A stretch of DNA of 64,000 nucleotides from Mesorhizobium sp. AR07 (GCF_024746815.1 NZ_CP080525.1:5946501-6010500); one strand, 5' to 3'; counted from the first letter of the stretch, positions 1 to 9,184 are shown. The notes: generated by a model not told the origin, from the letters alone. Made by a program: numbers and translations.

Positions 1-180
1 CAACGGCAGGAAACAGACGGGTGCAAGGAAGTAACCGATAGTGCCGTAACCGTCGAGCCAGCTATCCTGGGTGGCCACGGCAGCAAGGCCTCCCAAGCCC
101 AGAAGGACAATCGCCACGCCCATCCATGCGAAACGCCCCCGCATGACGGCCCGCAGTTCTTCCTTATACAATGTTAGCAT
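1..180 (-). CDS. Membrane protein, probable ABC-2-type permease (5' part only)
   Basis: Only the first 60 codons lie in the window; the gene continues beyond position 1. The start is the ATG at 178-180, preceded on the minus strand by a good GGAG/AGGAG ribosome site. The product begins with a short basic cytoplasmic stretch (MLTLYKEELRAVMRGR), then a hydrophobic segment at about residues 18-38 and a second one beginning near residue 46. This layout is typical of the N terminus of an ABC-2-type permease, but too little is visible to be sure. It lies 105 bases downstream of the histidine kinase gene on the same strand and may share its transcript. Confidence 0.45.
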   Translation of the reverse strand, partial: MLTLYKEELRAVMRGRFAWMGVAIVLLGLGGLAAVATQDSWLDGYGTIGYFLAPVCFLPL

Positions 181-285
181 GGCGCTCCTGTCTCCTTCCA
201 TCTCGCGAATGAGGTCCGCCGGTGGGCTCGCCCCGGAGAAGCGCGTCGAACGTCTGGCACAAGGCTGACATTGTTCGATCACCCA

Positions 286-1581
286 TCATGACGTTGTCGC
301 GGACATGTGGCCGTCGGCGTGCTTCAATTCGCAAAACTCAACCTCGAAGGAGGTGCCGCCGCCCGGCCTTGCAACACAACGGACATCGCCGTTGTGGTGC
401 CTCGCGATCTGCCTCACAAGGGCAAGGCCAAGACCGACGCCCCCTTCCTGTTCGCGCGTTCCGGCCGGGCGGTAAAATGGTTCGAAGATCCGTTCGCGCT
501 CCTCGACGGCGACGCCGGGGCCTCGGTCGCACACAGAAAGCTTGATTGCTCCACCTCGACGCGCCAACGACACGTCAATGGCGGTGCCGCCGCCATAGCG
601 ACGGGCATTGTCGAGCAGGTTGCGGACAAGCCGACGCAGCAGCCGAGGCTCGCCGAAGACCGTGACAGGCTCCCCTTCGAGCGAAGCATCGGCCGCCGCG
701 CACTCCTCGGCGGTGATCGCCAGCAGATCGACCGGGTGCATTTCGGTCACGATTTCGAGCGTCTCGAGGCGGCTGGCCAGCAGGATCTCGCCAACAAGCC
801 CGTCCAGTTCGGCAATGTTGCTTTCGAACTCCTGCTGCAGCCATTTGTCGGCCTGCGGCTGTAGCATTTCCGCGCCCATTCGCAGGCGCGCAAGCGGAGA
901 ACGCAATTCATGCGAGGCGTTGGCGAGGAGCGTTTTATGGGCGGACAGCAGCTCGCTGATGCGCTCCGCCATCCGGTTGAAACTGTCGGCGAGCGCCGCG
1001 ACTTCGTCCTTGCCGGAGACGTCGACGCGGCTCGACAGGTCTCCAGCGCCGAATCCGTCGACCGCTTTCTTCAATCCTTCCACGCGTCGGGTTAGGCGGC
1101 GCGTGATGGGATAGGCGCCAATTGCTACCGCAACGAGCGTGGCGCCAAGCAACAGGAATACGCTCGGGATTGGCTCGTCGTAATCAGTGGGACGGCGGAG
1201 CACCAGCACGCGCCCGTCAGAGAGTGCAAGTGTCCAAACCCAACCGTCGAGCGTAAGCCGTTCTTTGAAACTCCTGCCTTTCGCGTGTTCTGGCGGAGGA
1301 AGTGGTGCGCCCACCGAAGCGACGGACGTTCCGTCCGGGGAAAAGACGGCGATATCGGCCCGCCCCAGCCGCTTTTGGAGTTGAAGCAGCGTGGCTGCGA
1401 GGTCCGAGGGCACGGCGGTGGATGCAGACATGGCGACCTCGGCCAATGCGGTGTCGATCCCGACGCGATTTCCGGTCTGAACCTCTCCCAGCACATAACG
1501 CCACAGCAATCCGGCGAGCACGGCGAATACGCAAAGGCTCAGCAGCAGAGCGGCGTAGATATGCTGGTAAAGGCGTCTCAT
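286..1581 (-). CDS. Sensor histidine kinase (HAMP, HisKA, HATPase)
   Basis: Inner-membrane sensor kinase of 431 residues. Two membrane segments (about residues 8-29 and 140-158) bracket a periplasmic sensor of roughly 110 residues. A HAMP domain follows (about 160-212), then the dimerisation/phosphoacceptor helix with NASHELRSPL (His224). The ATPase domain has the N box (NLLDNARRYGG), the G1 box (DRGPG), the F box (FEPFYRP) and the G2 box (GVGLGLALV). The start codon overlaps the stop of the upstream response regulator by four bases, so the two are translationally coupled partners. The arrangement is like the CpxA/EnvZ class. The stimulus cannot be read from the sequence; the neighbouring envelope genes suggest a surface or lipid signal. 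Confidence 0.93.
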   Translation of the reverse strand: MRRLYQHIYAALLLSLCVFAVLAGLLWRYVLGEVQTGNRVGIDTALAEVAMSASTAVPSDLAATLLQLQKRLGRADIAVFSPDGTSVASVGAPLPPPEHAKGRSFKERLTLDGWVWTLALSDGRVLVLRRPTDYDEPIPSVFLLLGATLVAVAIGAYPITRRLTRRVEGLKKAVDGFGAGDLSSRVDVSGKDEVAALADSFNRMAERISELLSAHKTLLANASHELRSPLARLRMGAEMLQPQADKWLQQEFESNIAELDGLVGEILLASRLETLEIVTEMHPVDLLAITAEECAAADASLEGEPVTVFGEPRLLRRLVRNLLDNARRYGGGTAIDVSLARRGGAIKLSVCDRGPGVAVEERERIFEPFYRPAGTREQEGGVGLGLALVRQIARHHNGDVRCVARPGGGTSFEVEFCELKHADGHMSATTS

Positions 1582-2285
1582 TCGATCTTGTCCGGCCGGT
1601 CATGATGACGGGCGAAGAGATAACCCACCCCCCGAATGGTCAGGATTTGCCTGGGTCGGCGAGGGTCTTTCTCGATTGCCGCACGGATGCGAGAGATGTG
1701 GACATCGATGCTGCGGTCGAATGCCTCAAAAGGTTCGCCCTTGACCATGTCCATGATTTGATCCCGGGACAGGACGCGGCCGGCCTGTCGGGCGAGTGCG
1801 ACCAGGAGATCGAATTGATAGCTGGTGAGGCTTTGCTCAGCGCCGTTGACGCGCAGCTGTCGTGCCGCCGGATCGATTTCAAGCGGGCCGAAGCAAAGAA
1901 GGTCTTGTTGACGCGGACCCGCCTTGCGCCGCCGCAAAATAGCGCGCAGGCGGGCGACAAGCTCACGAGGACTGAATGGCTTGGGGAGATAGTCGTCCGC
2001 TCCGAGTTCCAGGCCAACCACACGATCCGTCTCGTCTCCTCGCGCAGTCAGCATCAGTATGGCGGCATCTGAAGTCACTCGAACCCGCCTGCAGACTTCG
2101 AGGCCGTCGATGCCTGGAAGCATCAGATCCAGAACGATCGCCGACACGCCGCCTCGCGCCAGGCGAGCCAAGCCTTCCTCGCCCGTTGGCATGTGTTCGA
2201 CAGCAAAGCCGTTCTGGGTCAGGAAATCCGAGACCATTCCAGCAAGTCTGCGGTCGTCTTCAATCAGCAGTATGAGATCGGACAT
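1578..2285 (-). CDS. Two-component response regulator, OmpR/PhoB family
   Basis: DNA-binding response regulator of 235 residues, the normal length for the OmpR family. The receiver domain (about 1-120) has the acidic pair IEDD, the phosphoacceptor Asp53 in VLDLMLPG, and the switch Lys in DDYLPKPF. The C-terminal winged-helix domain (about 130-228) contains the usual LTSYQFDLLVAL and RSIDVHISRIRAAIEKDP segments. It is the first gene of a two-gene unit with the histidine kinase (four-base overlap). Only 18 bases separate its start from the stop of the upstream PAP2 gene, so it may be cotranscribed with the lipid/glycosyltransferase cassette and regulate it. Confidence 0.94.
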   Translation of the reverse strand: MSDLILLIEDDRRLAGMVSDFLTQNGFAVEHMPTGEEGLARLARGGVSAIVLDLMLPGIDGLEVCRRVRVTSDAAILMLTARGDETDRVVGLELGADDYLPKPFSPRELVARLRAILRRRKAGPRQQDLLCFGPLEIDPAARQLRVNGAEQSLTSYQFDLLVALARQAGRVLSRDQIMDMVKGEPFEAFDRSIDVHISRIRAAIEKDPRRPRQILTIRGVGYLFARHHDRPDKIE

Positions 2286-2303
2286 TTTCCGTTTGATGCT
2301 CCA

Positions 2304-3020
2304 TCATGCCCATCGCCGCGCAAAGCCCAGTTTGGATAGCTGCCTCCTGTTCCTCGCGCCGTTGGCCGCGTCGAAGAACTCCCGGTCTCGCCGGAACAAG
2401 AACTTGGCGAGGTCATGGATTCCATAGCTGATAAAGAATGCCGCGAAGACGTCGATCGAGTAGTGGAGGTGGCCGAGAAGCACCGCCGCGCCGAAAAGTG
2501 CCGTGGCCGCCAGGAAGGCAAATCGCAGCCTCGAATCCTTCCAGAACATCAAGGCGAGAAGAAAAGGCGCGCCCGTATGGCCCGAGAAAAAGAGGTCGCC
2601 GCCAAAGGTGAACGACTGCATGATTGCATTCAGGTCGAACGTGCTTCTCGTGGGAAAGGGCCCAATGTGGGTCAGAATAATGAACCCCGACCTCACAAGG
2701 ATGAAAAGGGCCAGCCCGTTGAAGACGAAAGGAATGCGCTGAGGTCGCGCAAGCAGAAGGACGCCGACGAACATCCACATGAAAAGCGGGCCGTCGACGA
2801 AGATGAAGTCCACATTCACGACCGGGACGTTGTCGAGAATGATGTCCGTCACCGGATTGCTGACATTCGCCGTCGCGAAAGTTCCGGCGTAGAAATTGGA
2901 AACGATGCTCAGCGCCAGCAAGATCATGCTGAAACCGATATCATAGACAAGGCGCTTGCCGAATTGGCGCGCAAGCCGACGGGACGGCCTGGCGGCTGGT
3001 GAAGGTTGCGTGTTTGTCAT
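2304..3020 (-). CDS. PAP2-type membrane phosphatase, sphingomyelin-synthase-like
   Basis: Integral membrane protein of 238 residues with about six hydrophobic segments. Two motifs place it in the PAP2/sphingomyelin-synthase-like superfamily: LFFSGHTGAPF (catalytic His of the first motif) and GHLHYSIDVFAAFFI (His and Asp of the second). In sphingomyelin synthases the corresponding HHTVDV triad transfers a phospho-headgroup between lipids; in bacterial PAP2 enzymes it dephosphorylates lipid phosphates. I chose the ATG at 3018-3020, which overlaps the stop of the preceding glycosyltransferase by four bases; a longer reading frame upstream only shadows that gene. The context (GT2, GT4, DedA) suggests envelope-lipid headgroup chemistry. 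Confidence 0.8.
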   Translation of the reverse strand: MTNTQPSPAARPSRRLARQFGKRLVYDIGFSMILLALSIVSNFYAGTFATANVSNPVTDIILDNVPVVNVDFIFVDGPLFMWMFVGVLLLARPQRIPFVFNGLALFILVRSGFIILTHIGPFPTRSTFDLNAIMQSFTFGGDLFFSGHTGAPFLLALMFWKDSRLRFAFLAATALFGAAVLLGHLHYSIDVFAAFFISYGIHDLAKFLFRRDREFFDAANGARNRRQLSKLGFARRWA

Positions 3021-3787
3021 GGCAGCGGCTTTTGCGGTTGGTCGCGAAAGTCCAGCCAGGATTCGGTGAACGGCTTTTTCAGGAATGTCGCCCAGAAAAA
3101 GTTCATCGCGTATCGTAGCCCGATGCGCACTACGCCTTCGCCGACCAGGCGTCGCCCGGAGGAGAGCGCGGGCAATGAAAACGTGAAATCGACGTCCCCG
3201 ACTTTGGAGAGGCGGCGGGCAAGTTCCGTATCTTCGCCGTAAAATGCAAAGTTCGGATTGAAGCCGCCGATGCGCACCAACGCGTCGCGCCTCACGACGA
3301 AGTTGCCTCCTTGCATCATCGATCCGACACGCAGGACATAACGGTTGAGAAGATAACAGACATAGCCCCCGCAATAAAACGCGCGCACGAGGGCCCGTGT
3401 ACGCTTTGGCAGATCATAGTAGATAAGCGGCCCGCTCATGGCGGCGAGCTCGGGATTGGCCGCAAACGCTCGCAGGACCTTGTCTATCCATCCCTCGGTA
3501 ATGATCGTATCGGCGTCGATGTTGGCGATCAGGTCGCCTGTTGCGACATGGTAGCCCGCGGATCGCGCACGAACGAGACCCTTGACGGGCTCATCGATGA
3601 CGACGACGCCGGGATAGACCTCGGCTGTCTGACGCGTTTTGTCCGTGCTAGCATTGTTCACGACAATGATCTCGGCGGCGCATCGTGATCGCTTGATCTC
3701 AGCGACGATGGCCTCCAGCGTTCGTGGAAGGCACGCTTCCTCGTTATACGCCGGCACGACAAAGCTGATCTTGATGGCTTCTTTCAT
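3017..3787 (-). CDS. Glycosyltransferase family 2
   Basis: Cytoplasmic inverting glycosyltransferase of 256 residues with the GT-A fold. It has the N-terminal ISFVVPAYNEE nucleotide-binding strand, EIIVVNNASTDKT, and the metal-binding DADT motif (NIDADTIITEGW), followed by an acceptor region with GGNFVVRRDAL and EDTELARRL. The acidic EDTE is the probable catalytic base. The start is the ATG at 3785-3787 with GGAAAG upstream; a TTG six codons earlier is less likely. Its 5' end overlaps the GT4 gene by 44 bases and its stop overlaps the PAP2 gene, so the three are one transcript. The C-terminal part is hydrophobic and may sit on the membrane. Substrate unknown. Confidence 0.88.
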   Translation of the reverse strand: MKEAIKISFVVPAYNEEACLPRTLEAIVAEIKRSRCAAEIIVVNNASTDKTRQTAEVYPGVVVIDEPVKGLVRARSAGYHVATGDLIANIDADTIITEGWIDKVLRAFAANPELAAMSGPLIYYDLPKRTRALVRAFYCGGYVCYLLNRYVLRVGSMMQGGNFVVRRDALVRIGGFNPNFAFYGEDTELARRLSKVGDVDFTFSLPALSSGRRLVGEGVVRIGLRYAMNFFWATFLKKPFTESWLDFRDQPQKPLP

Positions 3788-4967
3788 CGCTTGCTTTCCG
3801 TTCAATCAAGAGTTGATAGTGATGCTCCCATTGGTCCGCGATCCGTTCCGTTGCGAATTGCTTCACGTAGGAAGCACCGCCTCGGCCGAGCCGTGACTGC
3901 AAATCCGAATGGCCGAACAAATCCGCAAGACGATCCGCGAGCGACCCGACATCGGACGCCTCCACCAGGAAACCGCGGTCGCTTGCGACGTATTCGGGCA
4001 GGGCTCTTGCATTCGCGCCGATCACAGGGATGCCGCACGCCATTGCCTGAAGCAGAGCCATCCCCTGTGTCTCTGAGGTGCTCATGGTCACGAAGACGTC
4101 CGACGCCTGGAACAGTTCAGCGAGGCTCGATTTCGGCAGCGTCCCAACGAACCGCACGCTCGGCTCGAGGCCGATCCGTTGCACGAGGGCGCGAAGGTGG
4201 CGCTCCTGACTGCCATGGCCGGCAATGACGAGTTCCGCTGACGGTACCCGCTGCTTCAGCAGCGCAAGTGCGTGGAGGATGGGATCTATGTTCTTCTCTG
4301 AACCAAGCCTGCCGGCATAAACGATTGTGGGGCCATGGAGGCGCAGTTCCGTTCTGAGCTTGCGCTTCACCGCCTGGGAGACCGGCCGGAAGGTTTCCGT
4401 CGCGATAGGGTTGGAAACGACTTCAAGCGGCCGGCGGAGCCTGTCTTGGCCAAGCTCGTTGAAAACGGATTGCGATGGCGCGGTGACAAAATCGCAGCGA
4501 TTATAATACCACAGAACGTAGGCAGTGGCGGCATCCATCCCGAATGGGAAATACGAACCGAATGCCTTGATGGCGGTGTGATTTGTTCCGGCAACAGGAA
4601 TTCCCAGTCGCTTTCCCGCCAGAAGCGCGTTCAATCCAGCTCCAAAGAAGGTCTGGGTGTGGATGACGTCTGGCCGCGCGGTCGGTGGCAGACGGAGCCA
4701 CGAAGCGGGCAGGGGGAAAACCGCTCGCGATTGCTTTGTCGAGGACGGAAACGGCATCGAGTGCAAGCGATGAACGTGGATTTGGGGGCCCAAATTCAAC
4801 TCAACGGGTGCTGCGTTGATGCGATCGAATTCACGATGGCCGTAGCGCGGTACATGGAAATCGACAGCATGCCCTCGCTGTCCAAGCGCTGTCGCCAACG
4901 CTTCGATCGAGTCCTGGATCCCGCCGATCTCGGGATGGAAATTGTCGGAAAAGATGGCGATGCGCAT
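3744..4967 (-). CDS. Glycosyltransferase family 4
   Basis: GT-B-fold retaining glycosyltransferase of 407 residues. The N-terminal acceptor domain starts with MRIAIFSDNFHPEIGGI and carries DVIHTQTFFG and GTNHT. The C-terminal donor domain has VYAGRLGSEKNID and FVTMSTSETQGMALLQAMACG; the family E-x7-E motif region is visible as SETQGMALLQA. This resembles the diacylglycerol or phosphatidylinositol mannosyl/glucosyltransferase type. The last 62 bases of the open frame run into the next gene, an unusually long overlap that keeps the glycosyltransferase pair together. With DedA 19 bases upstream and PAP2 downstream, a role in glycolipid synthesis is likely. Substrate not determinable. Confidence 0.9.
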   Translation of the reverse strand: MRIAIFSDNFHPEIGGIQDSIEALATALGQRGHAVDFHVPRYGHREFDRINAAPVELNLGPQIHVHRLHSMPFPSSTKQSRAVFPLPASWLRLPPTARPDVIHTQTFFGAGLNALLAGKRLGIPVAGTNHTAIKAFGSYFPFGMDAATAYVLWYYNRCDFVTAPSQSVFNELGQDRLRRPLEVVSNPIATETFRPVSQAVKRKLRTELRLHGPTIVYAGRLGSEKNIDPILHALALLKQRVPSAELVIAGHGSQERHLRALVQRIGLEPSVRFVGTLPKSSLAELFQASDVFVTMSTSETQGMALLQAMACGIPVIGANARALPEYVASDRGFLVEASDVGSLADRLADLFGHSDLQSRLGRGGASYVKQFATERIADQWEHHYQLLIERKASDERSHQDQLCRAGV

Positions 4968-4986
4968 GACGTCTTCTTGCCGCTGG

Positions 4987-5541
4987 TTATCTGGACAAGA
5001 GGAGATAGAGCAGGATCAGACCCGCGATCAGCAGAACGACGATGTAGTAAGTCATGTTTTGATCGATGGCGGCGTAGCCGGAGTGAAACACGTAGCCGAG
5101 GCAAATAAGAGCAAGGGATTTTGGCAACGTGGCTAGAAAATTTACTGTCAGGAACCGCCCAAACGACATCCGCACGATGCCTGCAGCAATCAAGACCGGT
5201 GCGCCGACCGCATGCGTGAGCTTTCCCGTGACGAGAACTTGGTCAGCCTTGCGGCGAAACTGGTCCTGAAAGTCGATTGCCCGCGCGATCGTGCGCTGGC
5301 TCGCCCACCTTGTCGCCATTCGAATTCCACCCCACCGCCCAAGCGCGTAAAGAGCTGAATCTCCCACCAAATCCCCAACCACGACGATCGCAAGCACAGG
5401 CCAGAAGCTGAGTTGGCTGCTGGCAACCAGGACCCCGCTGGCAATCGTCACGAGCGGTCCTTCAGCGATCGCCAGCGGGAGAAGCACCGAATATGGATGA
5501 GCAGACAGGAGGGCGAGAATGTTGCTTGGACTGAAGATCAT
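4987..5541 (-). CDS. DedA/VTT-family membrane protein
   Basis: Membrane protein of 184 residues, the usual size for a short DedA. It has hydrophobic segments at about 16-35, 42-65, 118-160 (probably two) and 165-183. The family signature stretch is visible: glycine-rich VVGDLVGDSALYALGRWGG, followed by the amphipathic loop and GKLTHAVGAPVLIAAGIVRMSFGRF. DedA proteins act as lipid flippases/recyclers for polyprenyl phosphate or phosphatidylethanolamine in the inner membrane. It appears to be the first gene of the minus-strand run DedA, GT4, GT2, PAP2, response regulator, histidine kinase. That fits a carrier-lipid recycling job alongside the glycosyltransferases and phosphatase. Confidence 0.85.
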   Translation of the reverse strand: MIFSPSNILALLSAHPYSVLLPLAIAEGPLVTIASGVLVASSQLSFWPVLAIVVVGDLVGDSALYALGRWGGIRMATRWASQRTIARAIDFQDQFRRKADQVLVTGKLTHAVGAPVLIAAGIVRMSFGRFLTVNFLATLPKSLALICLGYVFHSGYAAIDQNMTYYIVVLLIAGLILLYLLLSR

Positions 5542-6896
5542 TGGCCTAGACCACCGTCGTTGCTGCCACGCGGCTTCCTATGTGATCTCAGGCTAGATCA
5601 CGGCTGTTTCCGGCTTTCCGTAGCTGAGTAAAGTTTTGTAAAGTCTGGCGACTCAAGTCCATCAGCGCGGCTCGATCACGATGTCCGCCATATGGCCTGA
5701 AGGAGAGGCGCGAGATACTGGCTGAGCTGATCCCGGCGAGATCACCGTGGGATTTCGAGCCTCGCAGCGGTGCGCAAGGCGGTCATCCGGCAGGCGGGCG
5801 CATCAAGTTCAGCGAACCAATGCCGGGGGAGGCCAGCGCAATTTTTCAGCTGCTCGACTAGGTTGGCATGAAGGCATGGTGTCGAAGCGCCGCGATAGCA
5901 AATAGCGGAGCCGCCGAGCAGCGCCTTGGCCTTGGTCAAGACAACCTGTTGACCTTCAGACACTTGGAGGGCGGATCTCGCAATGCGAAAACCGAGGTGG
6001 AGTTTGAACGACGCATATTAACGACTTGCGCTGGCGACCAGGCGGCAAAAGTGTTCGACCTCGTCAAGCGTATTGTAATAGTGCACCGAGGCACGGACTA
6101 CCGCGTCGATACCGCGGGCGCCGAAATCGAGCCGCGCATAGGCCGAGCGCGAGACCGAAACATTGGCACCCGCGCGCTTCAGCCGTGCGGCCATATCGTC
6201 CGGCGGCTCGCCATGCTTGGTGAAGGTGACTATCGCACATTGCCGTGCGCCCCGGTCATGCAGGGTGACGCCCGGCCTGGAGTGAGCGGATCTTTCGGAA
6301 CAAGAGGTCGCCCAGCCAGCGGTTGGTGCACCCAATTTCATCTGTCATAGCGCAAGCTCCGAACTATCCGCCATGAGCAGACTGAGGTGCACAGCAGGGT
6401 GCTATGGCGGGCGCGTGGTGGGCCATTGTCGTAGTGACGGACCACCTAGCGAACGGTTGCGATGCCGGCCAGGAATTGCTCGCGGTCGACGTGTTCGCGC
6501 AACTGCTCCGCCAACTGACGCACGAACGGGTTAGCACTCTCGACAATTGGAAGAAGGCTGGGGTTTGAGTTTCGGGTACCAAGCGTCAGGTTTTCACCAC
6601 TGGTGAGAGGCGGCGATCTCGCTCAGGCACTACTGGCCGCCCCCATCAGGTGGTCCGAGTTTAGTATTAGTGAAGCGCGCGCTCGATGCGAAGATCACTT
6701 CGAGAAAAAGGAGCGCGTCAGGGTAGGCTGGGGTCGACGCGAGATATCCTCAAGACAATCAATCGTGCAGTAGGCCGTTGCACAATTCGATGCGCCTTTG
6801 GGAGAGCGCCCAAGCGGACCCGCGAAGGAGGCCGCACTGAATGTGTCTCTCGCTGGCGTCGGTCTCAGTGATCAATCCACAACGCTGAGGCGATCA
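5542..6896 (-). other. Remnant-rich stretch without an intact gene
   Basis: About 1.35 kb in which no open frame looks like a complete protein. A recognisable aminotransferase C terminus lies at 6018-6341 (separate entry). A second short minus-strand piece, ending with a TAG at 6446-6448, reads back to about 6590 as a protein-like tail (PIVESANPFVRQLAEQL..., then FLAGIATVR). I do not recognise its family. The remaining frames have skewed composition typical of shadows. This stretch separates the envelope cassette from the polyamine region and looks like decayed genes. Confidence 0.6.
6018..6341 (-). pseudogene. Aminotransferase class V, C-terminal remnant
   Basis: The frame encodes about 80 residues that match the end of class V aminotransferases of the cysteine-desulfurase/isopenicillin-epimerase type. 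It reads TLHDRGARQCAIVTFTKHGE, then ARLKRAGANVSVS, ARLDFGARGIDAVVR and ASVHYYNTLDEVEHFCRLV before the stop. Full-length members are about 380-400 residues and carry the PLP lysine well upstream, so the catalytic domain is missing. The first 25 residues of the open frame do not look like the family and mark the break point. It is most likely non-functional. Confidence 0.65.
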
Positions 6897-7724
6897 TCAA
6901 TCTCCTGCAGGTCGCGTGCGTGTCGCAAGCGATGAAATCGCCTGCGACACTTCGGTGACTTGCGGTGCGATTCGATCGCAAGCGTCTTCGAAGGTCCAGC
7001 GGGTCACCGGGACAGACACGCCGACGGCTGCTACCGCCAGCCCATCGACGCCAAAAATCGGGGCCGCGATATTGATGTCGCCGCGGAAGAATTCGCCTTT
7101 CGCGTAAGCAAAGCCAGTCAGGCGAGCCTCGTCCAAGAGGCCTGTGATCTGATTTCGATCAGTAATGGTAGCTGGCGTATATCCGCGGATCTCGGAACGA
7201 TCCAAAAGGGCATCCGCCTCGGGCTTCGTAAGCCCAGACAAATACGCGCGCCCCGCCGCAGTGCAATACATCGGATAACTGCCGCCTACAGGCAGTTGCA
7301 CCGAAATCTGTCTATGGCCAGGAAAGCTCGTCACGAACACCATTTCGACGCCGGCCGGTTCCGACAGATTGACGGTCTCCCCGCACTTTATGTTCAGATC
7401 GAGAAGATAGGGGTTTGCGCTTTCGATTAGGCTGCTGGTTGTTGTGTAGCGCATGCCCAGTTCGACTGCCTTTGGGGTCAGGGAATATCTCTTGGAAGGC
7501 TGGGTTTTCTTCAAATACCCAAGGCCCTCAAGAGTATAAGTAAGGCGCTGGACGGCACTTTTACTAATTCCGGTAGCTGCCGCCAGTTCAGGAAGGTTCA
7601 TCGCCCGCCGTTCGAGGCTGAAGGACTCCAGTATCGAGAATGCCTTGGACAATGAATGGTTGAACAGTGGGGATCCAGTGTCCGGTTCGCCAGGCGTCGA
7701 TCTTGATCCTGTTTTCGTGAGCAC
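6897..7724 (-). CDS. IclR-family transcriptional regulator
   Basis: Regulator of 275 residues. The N-terminal winged helix (about 25-85) includes SLSKAFSILESF and LPELAAATGISKSAVQRLTYTLEGLGYL. The C-terminal IclR effector domain (about 100-265) includes PMYCTAAGRAYLSGL and GDINIAAPIFGVDGLAVAAVGVSVP. The start is a GTG; no in-frame ATG precedes the DNA-binding domain. It is transcribed away from the polyamine-type ABC transporter operon across a 245-base gap, which makes it the probable local regulator. The ligand is likely the transported amine or a breakdown product; this is inferred from position only. Confidence 0.9.
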   Translation of the reverse strand: MLTKTGSRSTPGEPDTGSPLFNHSLSKAFSILESFSLERRAMNLPELAAATGISKSAVQRLTYTLEGLGYLKKTQPSKRYSLTPKAVELGMRYTTTSSLIESANPYLLDLNIKCGETVNLSEPAGVEMVFVTSFPGHRQISVQLPVGGSYPMYCTAAGRAYLSGLTKPEADALLDRSEIRGYTPATITDRNQITGLLDEARLTGFAYAKGEFFRGDINIAAPIFGVDGLAVAAVGVSVPVTRWTFEDACDRIAPQVTEVSQAISSLATRTRPAGD

Positions 7725-7969
7725 TTTGCAGCCTTTGCGATGATTTTCGTCATTAAGACACCGTCGGTACGGATTTTGTCAATTCATATTTTCGATCCAT
7801 TTAAATCGCATATCGATACAAAATATCTGTTGCGCAATACGAATGTATCGAATAGCCTTTGCTGATCGGAGCGAGTTTCGGGAACAAACGCGTTCCGTCC
7901 TGTCGAAACCCCGGGTGAAGCAGCGGTCGGAGAACGCCGCGTCTGGACCCGTGCAGCAATGAGGGGAAG
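7725..7969 (+). promoter_or_regulatory. Divergent control region between iclR-type gene and ABC operon
   Basis: This AT-rich 245-base gap must hold the promoters of both the IclR gene (minus) and the transporter operon (plus). It contains the inverted pair CGATACA (7814-7820) and TGTATCG (7844-7850), with a 23-base spacer of one half AT, which could be a dimer or tetramer operator. GAGGGGAAG just before the ATGATG at 7970 is the ribosome site for the transporter operon. The operator assignment is inference from symmetry and position. Confidence 0.4.
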
Positions 7970-9078
7970 ATGATGAACAACAAGCGGTGGTTGCGCCTCA
8001 GCGGCGCGTTTCTAATCGGATGCTCGATCCTGGCGGCGACCTCGACCACGAAAGCCGAGGACGACGTCTATAGCGGGTATTCGGGTGAGGACTTTCTGTT
8101 CAATGGCGCTGGTCATAGCGGCACATTGAAAGCCGGTATCATGGACACGATCGCGGCTGATTTTGCCAAGAAGACCGGTGTCAACATGGCCTTCGACACC
8201 TTCTGTTGCGGCATCGCCAAGCTGGAGGCGGCGCAAGAGGGTGGAAACGTCCCGTGGACGATCGTGGCATTCTCGACCATGAGCGATCTGATCCTTGCGG
8301 AGCGGAACAACCTGCTGGTGAAGATCAATCCTGAAATCGTGCCGCTGGATAGGCTGGCTCCTGGGGGCTACGACGAATATGCAATCCACGGATACCCCTA
8401 CGCTGCGGTGATCGCGTGGAACACGAACAAATGGCCGGTGTCGGGCAAGCATCCGCAGCCATAGAAGACATTTTCGATACGAAGGCTTTTCCGGGCAAGC
8501 GCTGCCTCTACAAGTACCCGCAATTCGGCGGCACCATGGAGGCTGCATTGCTTGCCGATGGCGTTGCGGCCGATGCCCTTTATCCGCTCGACACCAAGCG
8601 CGCATTCGCCTCGCTCAACAAGATCCGCGACGATATCGTCTGGTGGAGCAGCGGCTCACAGGGGGTGCAGCAACTCGTGTCCGGCGCCTGTGACATCGCA
8701 TTGGTCTGGAATGGCCCGATCTCGGAGGCCATACGATCCAATGGCAGCCCTTTCGCCATCGCTTGGGGGCATACAATTTGGGACTATACGCCTGTCGCCA
8801 TTCCGAAAGGAGTGAAGAATGAGAAGGCGGCCCAAGCCTTTCTCAAGATGATGGTTGAAAACAAGGAAGCACAAGAGAAGTTCGTCGCGCAGACCGCGTA
8901 TGTCTTGATGCCGATGAAGGACCAGGTCGCCATTCCAGACGCGATCAAGGCCTGGGTGCTCGGCGGCGACAATACCAAGACCGCCATCCGTGAAGACGAC
9001 AGATACTACACCGACAATATCGACGCGATCCTGAAGCAATTCAACAGCTGGGTCGTCAGCGGTGATATCCCGCAATAG
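7970..9078 (+). pseudogene. Polyamine-type ABC substrate-binding protein, frameshifted
   Basis: Periplasmic binding protein of the spermidine/putrescine (PotD-like) class, split by a one-base shift near 8461. The first part (164 codons) has a signal peptide (RRW-free, MNNKRWLRLSGAFLIGCSI, cleavage after TTKA) and runs through AAVIAWNTNKWPVSGKHPQ. The second part continues in the next frame with IEDIFDTKAFPGKRCLYKYPQFGG and stops at 9078. The two halves join into a normal-length protein of about 368 residues, so one base has been lost. Everything downstream is intact, so either this is recent damage or a sequencing error. If real, the transporter lacks its binding protein. Confidence 0.8.
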
Positions 9079-9184
9079 AGCGTCCTGAAGGAATGGGGGC
9101 GAGCGCTCTCATTCCTTCCCAATCCGCCTTGTCAATTCCGCACAGCCTGTCCGTCCGAAACCGGACGCGAGCAGTTGAGACGCC

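Noticed and set aside
2415..3002. Plus-strand open frame of 195 codons
   Set aside because: It lies antisense to the PAP2 gene, is rich in Lys, Glu and Arg, and has no domain.
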